Source: Nonlabens antarcticus (lineage in GTDB: Bacteria; Bacteroidota; Bacteroidia; Flavobacteriales; Flavobacteriaceae). From it: a DNA stretch of 64,000 nt. Each line of letters opens with the position of its first letter. Within the stretch, counting starts at the first letter, position 1. The stretch lies in the NCBI RefSeq assembly GCF_015356755.1, contig NZ_JADFCO010000064.1:310001-374000 (forward strand), written 5' to 3'. This document shows positions 49,925 through 58,764 of this stretch, one piece after another. A program made the position numbers and the translations under genes. Below the pieces are notes generated by a model. It did not search any database, had not been told where the DNA came from, and worked only from the letters and a program-made list of their open reading frames with translations.

Positions 49925-51451
49925 ATGGCTATACTGGGACCTATCATAAAAGCAGCACTCAACATTCATGAGTATTTTACTCATGTAAATGATCACCAGG
50001 AAGCACAACAGGCTGTTCTAAAAGAGTTACTGATACGCGCTGCAGATACTGCTTTTGGTAAAGAATATGATTTCCATCAGATTCTCGCAGAAGATGATAT
50101 TTATAAAGCTTTTGAAAACGCTATTCCTTTCCATGATTACCATAGTATGGATGAAAAATGGTGGAGTAGAGTTAAGGAAGGAGAGGAAAATGTAACCTGG
50201 CCGGGAATGCCATCTTACATGGCCCGCAGTAGTGGTACCACCGGGAAAAAGAGCAAAATGATTCCTGTGACTAATGCCATGTTAGAAGCGATACGCAAGG
50301 CAGGTGCGAGACAGGTAAGTGCGTTAACTAATTTTGAACTAGATTCTGATGTCTTTGAAAAAGAAGCGCTGGCGTTAGGAAGCTCTACAGAACTTGATGA
50401 TGTTGACGGGTTTAAAGTGGGAGAAATAAGTGGTATTGCAGCGAGTAATATACCAGAATTCCTAGAAAGCAAATACCGTCCAGGATCTGAAATCGCGGCC
50501 ATGGAAGATTGGGATGAGAAGGTTCAGAAAATTGCAGAAATGTCTAAAGAATGGGACATTGCGATGATTAGTGGAATTCCTTCCTGGTTAGAATTAATGC
50601 TAAAAAAGGTGATTGATTATCACAAGGTAGATTCCATTCATGAGGTCTGGCCTTCCTTGAGTGTTTTCACTTCAGGTGGTGTGGCATTTGAACCTTACCG
50701 CAGCAGTTTTGAAGCACTATTTACAAAACCAGTACAAATTGTAGATACCTATCTTGCTAGTGAAGGATTCATCGCTTGTCAGCAAAGGCAAGAAACAGAT
50801 GCGATGCAGCTCATCACAGATGGTGGGATTTTCTTTGAATTTGTTCCCTTTAAGCCAGAATACATTTTAGAAGATGGAAGTCTGCGTCAGGATGTGGTCG
50901 CCCTTGATATTTCTCAAGTAGAGCCAGATGTTGATTATGTATTATTAATTTCCACCGTTAGTGGTGCATGGCGTTATCTAATAGGTGATACGATTGCATT
51001 TACAGATGTTGACCATGCCGAAATTAAAATTACCGGAAGAACTAAGTTCTTTCTCAACGTGGTTGGAAGTCAGTTATCCGTACTTAAAATGGAAACTGCC
51101 ATAGGTGAGGTGCAAGAGGAATTGAGCGCCACCATTAAGGAATTTACTGTTTATGCTCGTAAAATTGATGGAGAATTTCATCACAAATGGTACCTAGAAA
51201 CTGACTCTGATATCTCTGATGAAACTCTCGCTACCTCTCTAGACGAGAAACTACAAGAGGCAAATAAAAATTATAGAGTTGCTAGAAGTAAAGCTCTTGA
51301 GGGAGTGAAAGTCTACAAGGTTCCCAATGGTTTTTTTAACAAATGGAATGCCCATCAAAAGAAAATGGGAGGACAGGTAAAAATGGCAAAAGTCCTGAGC
51401 GATGACAAACAAGAAGAGTGGGAGCAGTTTGTAGAGGATGAGTTGGGTTAG
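49925..51451 (+). CDS. GH3 family acyl-adenylate-forming protein
   Basis: A 508-residue homologue of plant GH3 acyl-acid amido synthetases. The ATP-binding motif is RSSGTTGKKSKMIPVT (residues 101-116); further family segments are VDTYLASEGFIA, WRYLIGDTIAFTDVDHAEIKITGRTKFFLNVVGSQLS and a C-terminal domain with FHHKWYLE. Plant enzymes join jasmonate or auxin to amino acids; bacterial members have uncertain substrates and may adenylate a fatty or aromatic acid. Stands alone. Confidence 0.9.
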   Translation: MAILGPIIKAALNIHEYFTHVNDHQEAQQAVLKELLIRAADTAFGKEYDFHQILAEDDIYKAFENAIPFHDYHSMDEKWWSRVKEGEENVTWPGMPSYMARSSGTTGKKSKMIPVTNAMLEAIRKAGARQVSALTNFELDSDVFEKEALALGSSTELDDVDGFKVGEISGIAASNIPEFLESKYRPGSEIAAMEDWDEKVQKIAEMSKEWDIAMISGIPSWLELMLKKVIDYHKVDSIHEVWPSLSVFTSGGVAFEPYRSSFEALFTKPVQIVDTYLASEGFIACQQRQETDAMQLITDGGIFFEFVPFKPEYILEDGSLRQDVVALDISQVEPDVDYVLLISTVSGAWRYLIGDTIAFTDVDHAEIKITGRTKFFLNVVGSQLSVLKMETAIGEVQEELSATIKEFTVYARKIDGEFHHKWYLETDSDISDETLATSLDEKLQEANKNYRVARSKALEGVKVYKVPNGFFNKWNAHQKKMGGQVKMAKVLSDDKQEEWEQFVEDELG

Positions 51452-51588
51452 TTTTCAATTCCAGTACCAATTAACAGTGGATAGTTGTTGTTTTATCGTT
51501 GTTTCTATTTATTGAATCATTTGATAGTAGGTTGTTGTGCGAGGTAAAAAAATATTTAATTCATCTAACCTCTAACCTCTATTTGTAA

Positions 51589-52173
51589 TCAACTCATTTC
51601 TTTCATGGTCGGTTTTTTACCCGTGGTACCGTAGCGATTAATCAGCTCAGTGATTTCTTCTGGAGATAGGTAAAACTTGCGCATGTGGTCTTTGTAAGAA
51701 TCGGATAGGCTTGTATTGTTGAGAATAAAATCCTTGGTTTTCAAAATATAATTTCCCATCCCATGTTTTACGGCATAATCGTCTGCTGTGCGTTCTACTT
51801 CTTTTATATGTGAAGGAGAATACAAGTATTTCAATCCAAAAATAAGCATGCTTATCGTGGAGCGACTTCTATAATCCATCACATGACCCAACTCGTGACC
51901 TAGCCATCCTATTAGCACATCATTAGGGACTTCATCAATGGTAAAATATTTATCTTCTACTTTAAACTTTTTACTAATGAGCACAATGTAGGCGCGCTCT
52001 TTACGCGATTTTAAAAGACTGGTCCATTTAGGTTGCGCCTGCATAAAATTCTTGCGCACCATATCGTTATACTTAAATTCAACTTCAGTATGAGCAAGTT
52101 CTGGGTAGAAAGACATCGCCATTTCGGCTTCTTTCCTGATGTTGTCTGGCGCAATTAATTTGGGATAATTCAT
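51589..52173 (-). CDS. HExxH zinc metalloprotease-like protein
   Basis: The 194-residue protein has GWLGHELGHVMDY (zinc ligands His93 and His97, catalytic Glu94) and EVERTADDYAV about 30 residues later, which supplies the third Glu/Asp ligand as in M48-like or gluzincin enzymes. No signal peptide, though one hydrophobic stretch (ISMLIFGLKYLY) could associate with the membrane. Substrate unknown. The 3' flank (about 51563-51582) has CTAACCT repeats like those near the S23 pseudogene. Confidence 0.8.
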   Translation of the reverse strand: MNYPKLIAPDNIRKEAEMAMSFYPELAHTEVEFKYNDMVRKNFMQAQPKWTSLLKSRKERAYIVLISKKFKVEDKYFTIDEVPNDVLIGWLGHELGHVMDYRSRSTISMLIFGLKYLYSPSHIKEVERTADDYAVKHGMGNYILKTKDFILNNTSLSDSYKDHMRKFYLSPEEITELINRYGTTGKKPTMKEMS

Positions 52174-52280
52174 TTAGATGTAAGATAGCTTTTACCCTTA
52201 ATTGAGGTCGTGAAAAATGAGTTAAATGAACTTTTTAACCATCAAGGCTGTATTAATTAACCTATAAATTAGAGCTAAAC

Positions 52281-52296
52281 CGCTTTCGCGAAAGCG
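52281..52296. repeat. iterated palindrome, perfect copy
   Basis: Intergenic, 8 nt beyond the stop of the FecA-like receptor gene. Confidence 0.95.
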
Positions 52297-52304
52297 AACT
52301 TAAA

Positions 52305-54731
52305 TTAAATTTTGATCTCTAAAGTGACATAATAATTGCGACCGGGAGAAGGGATGATCCCAGGACCAGGGTAACCAGTTGCGCGTCTCGTGAAGTAAGC
52401 GTTGTCCAAAGCATTATTAATTCCAGCTTCTAACTTGTAATTTTTGTACTTGTAGGAAGTAGAAAAATCAAGAATATCATAACTGGGAATAGCACCTATG
52501 ACACCGCTTTGGTTTCCCTCTGTGGCATTAGTAGCATCTGTGAATTGCTGGCCCAGGTAGCTGTACTGTATGCTGGATAAAAAGTTTTTGTAACCAAATG
52601 TGAGTCCGGTTTTAAAGTTCAATTCAGGAACAAATTCTACCTCGCTTCCCTCAACGCCGTTTTCATCAGATCTCGTATATTCAGACTGTATGAAAGATGT
52701 ATTTAGGAAAAAGTTGAAGTTATAATCATTGTTTTTGATAAATAGTTTGTTCAAATTAAAATCGAAAAGCGACTCCACACCGTATATCACCGCATCGCCT
52801 ACATTAGTTCTTAAAATTTTTGCGTTTCCATCAGGCGTTGCCTCGACAACAAACCCGATGCGATCATTATAAAACAATCCAAACACGTTTGCATCGTAAG
52901 AAATGAAATCATTAAAATTCCCACGTAGTCCTAGATCTGTCGTGAATCCTTTTTCGTCAGCAATATCAGGATCAATGCTAAAAGCAGGGTTTACCGTACT
53001 TATATCGGCAAATGTAACTGACCGGTAGTTTTGGGAAATATTTCCATAAATTTCAATGCCGTTTGCTGGTTTGTAACTGGTTCCCAAACCTAACAATACA
53101 AATGAACGCTCGTTCACGGCATCTTCCCTTACTCGTTCACTGAGGATTACGTTCCCAGCTGCATCAGTATTAATACGTTGGAAATAGCCGTCACTTTCTG
53201 TTTTGATGTATTCCAGTCTAAATCCTGGTGTAATACTTAATTTGTCATTTAAATAAAAAATATTCTCCCCAAATACGGACAGATTCGTATTCGGGTAATC
53301 AAATCTATTTTGGGTAGTGAAATTCGGAAAACGGTCGTTTTGGAAATCAAAGTTGGGATTAGTTCCATCAGATCCGGGCCCTTGTTCACTGGAGTTGGTT
53401 GCCCGATAATATTTTGAACCTATCAAAAAAGTAGCATCTCGTTTACCAATGGTATATTCAGAAACCAACCTCGTTTCAAAGCCGTAATTATTAAAGTTCC
53501 CATCTATTAAATCTCGTGGACCACCTGGATCTACTTGACTTACTCTATTAGAACGAAACCCTAATGACTTTCTAGAAGCATCGAGACCGAAAGCACTGAA
53601 CGAGAAGTTTGTATTTTCAGAAAATTCATGATCCAGACGAATGTTATATAGAAGCCAGTCCACTTTAAACCAGTTGCGCTCGCGATTGCTTTGGTAGGGA
53701 TCTGCATTGAATTGACCATCAGTTAAACCACCGGCCTGTTGAGCGAGATATCTTAGGTAAGTAAGTTCTCCAGAAATCTTAGTCTTTTCATTGAATTGGT
53801 ATCCTACGTGGCCATAAAAGTTCTTACTCTCAAACTGAGAATTAGGCCTAAAACCGTCCCCTTTTTTGTAATTGAAGAAAGTGTAGTAACTCCACTTTCC
53901 AGCTGTGCCGCTGGCACTGGTGAAATTAGTATAGAGGTTATTGCTTCCTAGTGTATTTCTGGTTATAAACTCAAAAGGCTTATTTTTTTCCGGTTCTTTC
54001 ATTACAAAATTAATCAACCCACCGAATTGCGTTCCATATTGTAGGGAAGCAGCGCCACGTATCACTTGGATTTCCTTTAAGCCTTCAGAAGCTGGTGAGT
54101 AGTAACTTTCAGGATACCCTAGAACATCTGCACTAATATCATAACCGTTCTGACGGGTGTTGAAGTTTGCGGTACGGTTAGGATCCAGACCGCGACCACC
54201 TATATTTAATTGTAGCCCTGCATCATCATTTTGAAATATATTGAGTCCCGATACCTGATTGTAAATCTGTCTTGCATTGTTAGTAGCTAGGTTTGCAGTA
54301 GAGTTTTCCAAAAGGATAACCTCTGTTTTTTTTCCTGCATAGATGGCAGTTCCTTCCACATCTTTCAAGCGTTTAAGGTTAAAAACTTGTTGCTTTCTAA
54401 CGTTGATCTGGACTGCGGTAAGCGTCTCTGCGAGATTAGAAAGTTGGAAATTAACTGTGGTGTTTTGAGTAACCGGAATTGTTTTTTCCAGTACTTCATA
54501 TTCATAATCAAACACTACCATACTCAATTCAGATTCAGCGGTAGAGAAAGAGAACTCACCTTGTTCATCAGTTTTTGCAAGTATAGCCTTGTCTTTTTGA
54601 TAGATACTGGCTTGAGCAATGGGAAGTCTTGTAATTGCATCAGTTACTTTTCCTGTTACTATATTTTGAGCGGAAGCAGCAATAGAAATTAAAACAAAAA
54701 GTAAGAATAATTTATAATCCTTGAATATCAT
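52305..54731 (-). CDS. TonB-dependent receptor, FecA-like
   Basis: Outer-membrane receptor, probably for an iron chelate. The 808-residue product has a signal peptide (LFLLFVLISIAASAQ), a carboxypeptidase-like domain (NIVTGKVTDAITRLPIAQASIYQKD to about 95), a plug (NARQIYNQVSGLNIFQNDDAGLQLNIGGRGLDPNRTANFNTRQNG split into strands, then EIQVIRGAASLQYGTQFGGLINF) and a barrel ending PGRNYYVTLEIKI. GGRGLDPNRTANF and ADVLGYPESYYSPASEGL are FecA-type. ATG 54731 gives a signal peptide and overlaps the upstream HTTM gene by 20 nt. Last gene of the iron-type cluster. Confidence 0.92.
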   Translation of the reverse strand: MIFKDYKLFLLFVLISIAASAQNIVTGKVTDAITRLPIAQASIYQKDKAILAKTDEQGEFSFSTAESELSMVVFDYEYEVLEKTIPVTQNTTVNFQLSNLAETLTAVQINVRKQQVFNLKRLKDVEGTAIYAGKKTEVILLENSTANLATNNARQIYNQVSGLNIFQNDDAGLQLNIGGRGLDPNRTANFNTRQNGYDISADVLGYPESYYSPASEGLKEIQVIRGAASLQYGTQFGGLINFVMKEPEKNKPFEFITRNTLGSNNLYTNFTSASGTAGKWSYYTFFNYKKGDGFRPNSQFESKNFYGHVGYQFNEKTKISGELTYLRYLAQQAGGLTDGQFNADPYQSNRERNWFKVDWLLYNIRLDHEFSENTNFSFSAFGLDASRKSLGFRSNRVSQVDPGGPRDLIDGNFNNYGFETRLVSEYTIGKRDATFLIGSKYYRATNSSEQGPGSDGTNPNFDFQNDRFPNFTTQNRFDYPNTNLSVFGENIFYLNDKLSITPGFRLEYIKTESDGYFQRINTDAAGNVILSERVREDAVNERSFVLLGLGTSYKPANGIEIYGNISQNYRSVTFADISTVNPAFSIDPDIADEKGFTTDLGLRGNFNDFISYDANVFGLFYNDRIGFVVEATPDGNAKILRTNVGDAVIYGVESLFDFNLNKLFIKNNDYNFNFFLNTSFIQSEYTRSDENGVEGSEVEFVPELNFKTGLTFGYKNFLSSIQYSYLGQQFTDATNATEGNQSGVIGAIPSYDILDFSTSYKYKNYKLEAGINNALDNAYFTRRATGYPGPGIIPSPGRNYYVTLEIKI

Positions 54732-56067
54732 CGTTGAAGGGTAAGATCCAGTCTTTATGCTGGAATGATTCATTTATAGAGTACAAGTCAATTGATTTAT
54801 CAATATAAGGCTGACTTAACCTTCCATTGAGAGCTACATAACTTTCTGCAAACACCTGAACATTTTGATGTCCTTGTGCTGTAAAGTGATCGCCTAGATA
54901 ATGTGCATATTGCAAGATGAAATCTGGCTGGAAGCTCATTTGTTTTTCTTGATATGAAGTGAGGAAGTCTGTGTTATCAACTACAAAACTAGCGCCAGTA
55001 TCACCATCCACGATTCTGTATTGAGTATAGCCCATTTTTTCCATAAGCATTACCCGCCAGGAAAAACGATAGCCTTCTTCTGTCCAGAAAAGTTCATCTG
55101 GATACAGGCTGTAACGCCATGGCAATAATAATTGAATAACAAAAAATAAGGATAGTACTGGTAGAATGATGAAGGGTCTTCTCACTCTGTAATTCTGGCT
55201 GATGATTATTTTTTTGATTTTATATGCTGGTGGTTTCAAAAACCTATTGAGAATTCTTAAAATTCTTTTATGAAATGCGGCATCAAAAAAGATCAGACAG
55301 CTTACAATCATTACTAATGGGAATACTCCTATGGGAAACAACATTCTTGTTAACACGTGAAAAACAACCGCCAGAATAAAACCTAATGTTCTCGTTTTTC
55401 TGTACAATAAAAGAAAAGGAATACTTAAATCATAGAGCATTCCTGACCAGCTCATCACATAAGGAATCCATTCTAATTGCATGAGATTTCCCAACAAGGG
55501 CAAGTCATATTTTGAGGGCAACCAAATCTTCAATGGCATCGCACGCAACAACCAGTCAGAGTTTAGTTTTGCTAGTCCTGCATAAAAGTACACGATGCAT
55601 AAGAGCAGTTTGATGCTATCTGTGGTCCAGCGAGGTACAAACTTGTACGCTTTCGCGGAAGCGTAATTATCTAACGCATAATACTTATTTGCTGGTAAAA
55701 AAATCATCAAGAAACTCAATACACTCACGAAGTAATAATGATTGAGGTAAGTGGTTTTATCCATCAACTCGATGTACGTAAAGCTTAAAAAAAACATTAT
55801 AATCGCTATCCTATATTTGAATCCTAAAGCGACAAAAAGCGCAGAAAGTCCACATATCGCATATAAAATATAGGTGTAATTGCCTAAAGGTTGGATCCAT
55901 TCAAAGCCATAATAGGAAAAATGAAATTTGGGATCAATGTATAAAGTCTTTATCCAGCCGTTGAGCCAAAACCGAACCACGCTAAAAACCATCATCAAAC
56001 CGAAACCAATGCGAAATACCGCAAGCGGTGCACTGGAAACATTTTTATTGAAATAGTTGTGGAACAT
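54712..56067 (-). CDS. vitamin-K-dependent gamma-carboxylase-like (HTTM domain) membrane protein
   Basis: A 451-residue multi-helix inner-membrane protein homologous to the carboxylase domain of vertebrate GGCX. Two functional positions look conserved: His110 in DKTTYLNHYYF (human His160 region) and Lys167 in YFYAGLAKLNSDWL (human Lys218 region). A C-terminal soluble part (MLMEKMGYTQYRIVDGDTGASFVVDN) follows the helices. Its gene overlaps that of the FecA-like receptor, and an imelysin gene precedes it, so a role in iron acquisition is likely; which protein it modifies, if any, is unknown. Palindrome copy with one mismatch encodes YASAKAY. Confidence 0.85.
   Translation of the reverse strand: MFHNYFNKNVSSAPLAVFRIGFGLMMVFSVVRFWLNGWIKTLYIDPKFHFSYYGFEWIQPLGNYTYILYAICGLSALFVALGFKYRIAIIMFFLSFTYIELMDKTTYLNHYYFVSVLSFLMIFLPANKYYALDNYASAKAYKFVPRWTTDSIKLLLCIVYFYAGLAKLNSDWLLRAMPLKIWLPSKYDLPLLGNLMQLEWIPYVMSWSGMLYDLSIPFLLLYRKTRTLGFILAVVFHVLTRMLFPIGVFPLVMIVSCLIFFDAAFHKRILRILNRFLKPPAYKIKKIIISQNYRVRRPFIILPVLSLFFVIQLLLPWRYSLYPDELFWTEEGYRFSWRVMLMEKMGYTQYRIVDGDTGASFVVDNTDFLTSYQEKQMSFQPDFILQYAHYLGDHFTAQGHQNVQVFAESYVALNGRLSQPYIDKSIDLYSINESFQHKDWILPFNDDIQGL
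55648..55663. repeat. iterated palindrome, one mismatch
   Basis: CGCTTTCGCGGAAGCG in the HTTM gene; minus-strand reading A-S-A-K-A, the Phe changed to Ser. Confidence 0.85.
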
Positions 56068-56082
56068 GTTTTTAATAAAAAA

Positions 56083-56106
56083 AGGCCGCCAGTTTAATAG
56101 CGACCT
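56083..56106 (-). terminator. weak terminator between imelysin and HTTM genes
   Basis: Minus-strand AGGTCGC pairs with GCGGCCT (one G-T pair) followed by seven T. May attenuate rather than stop. Confidence 0.55.
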
Positions 56107-56126
56107 AGGGATTTGTATGTGATTAA

Positions 56127-57254
56127 TTAATCGCCATCTGCATCCACATAATCTACGGACACATTTAGTACTTGTAACATATCTACCTTCATCAATACTA
56201 CAGCACGCTGTAATTCATCATAAGTAACTGTCATTTTTGAATTGTCCGTTGAAACTTGTTGGGATAAATCGTTATTGAGTGTATTTAATTGAGCTCTTGC
56301 AATTCCAAATTGGTCATTGATCATTGCTGTAAGTGAGATTTCAGTAGACTCATTGACATAATCTGCATATCCAAGACCATTGCTGGAGCCTGCAAAAGAA
56401 GTTCCATTGAAAAAGTCTTCTACAGCTTTAAGACTTTCTAGGGCTAGCTCCTTTGAATAAACCTTGCTGTATAATCCTTCTACACGATCTGGTAAAGGAG
56501 TGGTGGAGAAAACACCTGCAGGTATTCCTATCTTATTAGCTCGCAATCCCTTTTCATAGTAGAAGATAAAATCATTGACTAACTTATTGATGGCACTGGA
56601 AGCATTATTTGCCGTGCTAGTAACAAAAACGTCACGATAGGATGTCAACCAGTCATTACGTACTTGCGAAGTCAAACCTTTCATCTGGTTTGTAATATCT
56701 GTCAAATACAAAACGTTTTTCCTAAAGTTGGAATCCGTTGAGTAAGCTGCAATAATGGAAGCATCATCTGCGGCAATAGCATAGATCATATATTCTACGG
56801 CAGGAAATCCTACGGCATCATTATTATTTGCTGTTGTTAGATCATAATTTCTCTCGTCCAAATTAGTTTCATCAATTCCATTGATGTTACTCTCGATGTC
56901 AGAGGTATTTGTAGGATAAATGTTCATCTGGAAGGAATACAGAATTTCTTCGGCCTTTCCTATATTGAACATTTCCACATATTGCCAGGTTTTATATGCT
57001 TCCAACCACGAGCTTCTCATAGTGGTTAAATTTGTCTGGGTAGGATTCTCAGTAAATTCCAACCGATCTGCATTTAACTGATCTAATTTGTTTTCTAAAT
57101 CTGTTAGTGATGGGAGAATAATATTGTCCGCAATATTTGTTAGCATTGCTTTCCTATCAAAATCATTACTGGGAATATCATTTGTAGACTCGTCTTCTGA
57201 GGTACAGGAGAATAAAGCGATTGTTATAAAAAACAAGAATGAAACTTTTTTCAT
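56127..57254 (-). CDS. imelysin family lipoprotein
   Basis: A 375-residue imelysin-domain lipoprotein (ITIALFSC, Cys16) predicted in the periplasm or at the surface and linked to iron handling (insulin-cleaving-like proteins/IrpA family). Motif regions: LEAYKTWQYVEMFNIGKAEEILY and DAVGFPAVEYMIY; canonical imelysins have GxHxxE, here the His position reads Pro (GFPAVE), so metal binding there may be lost, a variant I believe is common in Bacteroidota. Forms a cluster with DUF4856, HTTM and FecA-like genes. Confidence 0.9.
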   Translation of the reverse strand: MKKVSFLFFITIALFSCTSEDESTNDIPSNDFDRKAMLTNIADNIILPSLTDLENKLDQLNADRLEFTENPTQTNLTTMRSSWLEAYKTWQYVEMFNIGKAEEILYSFQMNIYPTNTSDIESNINGIDETNLDERNYDLTTANNNDAVGFPAVEYMIYAIAADDASIIAAYSTDSNFRKNVLYLTDITNQMKGLTSQVRNDWLTSYRDVFVTSTANNASSAINKLVNDFIFYYEKGLRANKIGIPAGVFSTTPLPDRVEGLYSKVYSKELALESLKAVEDFFNGTSFAGSSNGLGYADYVNESTEISLTAMINDQFGIARAQLNTLNNDLSQQVSTDNSKMTVTYDELQRAVVLMKVDMLQVLNVSVDYVDADGD

Positions 57255-57362
57255 TTAAGGGTTTTCAATTTTAATTTTAATTTTGTAACGTAAATACGTT
57301 TAAGAGCAATGTTGTTGCAACTAATTGGTACGTAATAAACCAACAGCCTTACTTGAAAAAAT

Positions 57363-57394
57363 AAAAGCCTTAAGGTTTTTACCTTAAGGCTTTT
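57363..57394 (-). terminator. terminator after the DUF4856 gene
   Basis: AAAAGCCTTAAGGT pairs with ACCTTAAGGCTTTT across TTTT, 9 nt after the DUF4856 stop; followed by TTTTAT in the minus direction. Confidence 0.88.
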
Positions 57395-57402
57395 TAATTT
57401 TT

Positions 57403-58608
57403 TTATCCGGCAGCTTGCTCTACAGTGAAACCAAATCTGGAAGAAATAGTTTCACAAATAGTGTCTAAAGTATCGTCTGTCACATCCCAGAAACCATCAT
57501 TTTCAGTAAGCTGGTCTAAGATCGTTTGAACTTCAGCTCTTGTGAAATAGGGTTGATTTGAATTTGGTTTTCTTGTGAATTGAAGACTGTATACAAATCC
57601 GTAAGCCTCCGAAAATGCGTGGAATGCTCGTGCATTATCAGAGTCTAGGTTTCCTTTTCCGTTCTGAAGATAGAAGACGGCTCTTACAGCTGGAATCTTA
57701 GAAATGTTTTCTTTAATGATTTCAGCTTGTTGATCTCTCAGGTCATAATCTCCAGCGACAATTGCAGCACGACCTAGTTTGAATGCATCATAAATTGTTG
57801 CTGCAATTCCGGTAAAATCTGAATCAGATTCTACACGGTCTAGGTATTCACCTAAAAAGCTATCTTGATCAAGAATAGGAGTTGCCGGGTTAGGTTCTGC
57901 ACCATAAAGATATCCATAGGCTTCATCCCACTTATGCTCCATAGTCGTGTAGTTCTTACCAGACTCTAACACCTGGTTATCGTTATTTAGACGATTATCA
58001 CCTTCATCAAGAACCTGCTGGCTTAAATAGTTGTTCAACATTTGGTCTGTCATCAGGCCACCTAATAGTCCTTTTGCAAATGCTTGATTGTATTCTAGAC
58101 CATCAGCATTGATGTAACGTATGGTTCCACCGCCTGCTTGTTGCAAGTTTCCAGCAACTCCTTTACTTGCTGTAGTGTTCCAGGCAGGAAAAACTTCATT
58201 GACTTGACCTGCAATGTAGCCATCAAAATCAGCTTTTATCGCTGCAGCTTCAGTGCTGTTGCTACCGTAATAGTCAAGGCTAGCGGCAACTTTGCTACGT
58301 ACACTTTTATCGGAGGCATTTAATGCAGGATCATTAAAATCGTTTGAACCTTGAACGTGAGCAAACTTATTATCGATAATAGCTTCTGTCAAGGTATTAT
58401 CCTTTAAAGCATCAAGAACTTGTTCAGACATCTCGATGCGAGTAGTTTGCCCAGAGAAGTTTACCGTAGAGGCACTGTTGCGAGTAAAGGCATAAGTTGT
58501 AGGTGCTTCCGTGTTTACACGTGTGATTTCATCGTCATTAGAATCACAGCTCATTAATGCTGCAACGGATAAGACGGATAATGAAATATTTTTTAAATTG
58601 GTATTCAT
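57403..58608 (-). CDS. DUF4856 lipoprotein
   Basis: A 401-residue lipoprotein (VAALMSC, Cys21, then DSNDDE). Family features include TYAFTRNSASTVNFSGQTTRIEM, LEYNQAFAKGLLGGLMTDQMLNNYL and NYTTMEHKWDEAYGYLYG, the last resembling imelysin helical repeats. DUF4856 genes regularly precede imelysin genes in Bacteroidota and are probably part of an iron-acquisition system. Two TTATTTAGA-type sites in its promoter region suggest iron regulation. Its own terminator separates it from the imelysin gene. Confidence 0.9.
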   Translation of the reverse strand: MNTNLKNISLSVLSVAALMSCDSNDDEITRVNTEAPTTYAFTRNSASTVNFSGQTTRIEMSEQVLDALKDNTLTEAIIDNKFAHVQGSNDFNDPALNASDKSVRSKVAASLDYYGSNSTEAAAIKADFDGYIAGQVNEVFPAWNTTASKGVAGNLQQAGGGTIRYINADGLEYNQAFAKGLLGGLMTDQMLNNYLSQQVLDEGDNRLNNDNQVLESGKNYTTMEHKWDEAYGYLYGAEPNPATPILDQDSFLGEYLDRVESDSDFTGIAATIYDAFKLGRAAIVAGDYDLRDQQAEIIKENISKIPAVRAVFYLQNGKGNLDSDNARAFHAFSEAYGFVYSLQFTRKPNSNQPYFTRAEVQTILDQLTENDGFWDVTDDTLDTICETISSRFGFTVEQAAG

Positions 58609-58611
58609 ATC

Positions 58612-58629
58612 TTATTTAGACTTAATTAA
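58612..58629. promoter_or_regulatory. second TTATTTAGA-type site in the DUF4856 leader
   Basis: TTATTTAGACTTAATTAA resembles the palindrome 27 bp upstream but is less symmetric; it sits within the presumed 5' untranslated region. Confidence 0.35.
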
Positions 58630-58642
58630 AATAATAAGTTGA

Positions 58643-58650
58643 CAAAAGTA
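58643..58650 (-). promoter_or_regulatory. DUF4856 promoter -7 element TACTTTTG
   Basis: Exact TAnnTTTG on the minus strand, 34 nt upstream of ATG 58608 and 5 nt downstream of a palindrome. Confidence 0.6.
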
Positions 58651-58655
58651 ATGCC

Positions 58656-58672
58656 TTATTTAGATTAAATAA
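58656..58672. promoter_or_regulatory. candidate iron-responsive operator TTATTTAGATTAAATAA
   Basis: Perfect inverted repeat TTATTTA-GAT-TAAATAA between the expected -33 and -7 regions of the DUF4856 gene. AT-rich symmetry and the iron-type gene content suggest a Fur-family site; this is inference. Confidence 0.5.
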
Positions 58673-58764
58673 AAATAATCAGGAAATAAATCTATTGGTT
58701 TTATGTATCGTAATCACGATTTTAATAGAAATAATCTTTACTAAAGGTTAATTGGCTGACGCAC

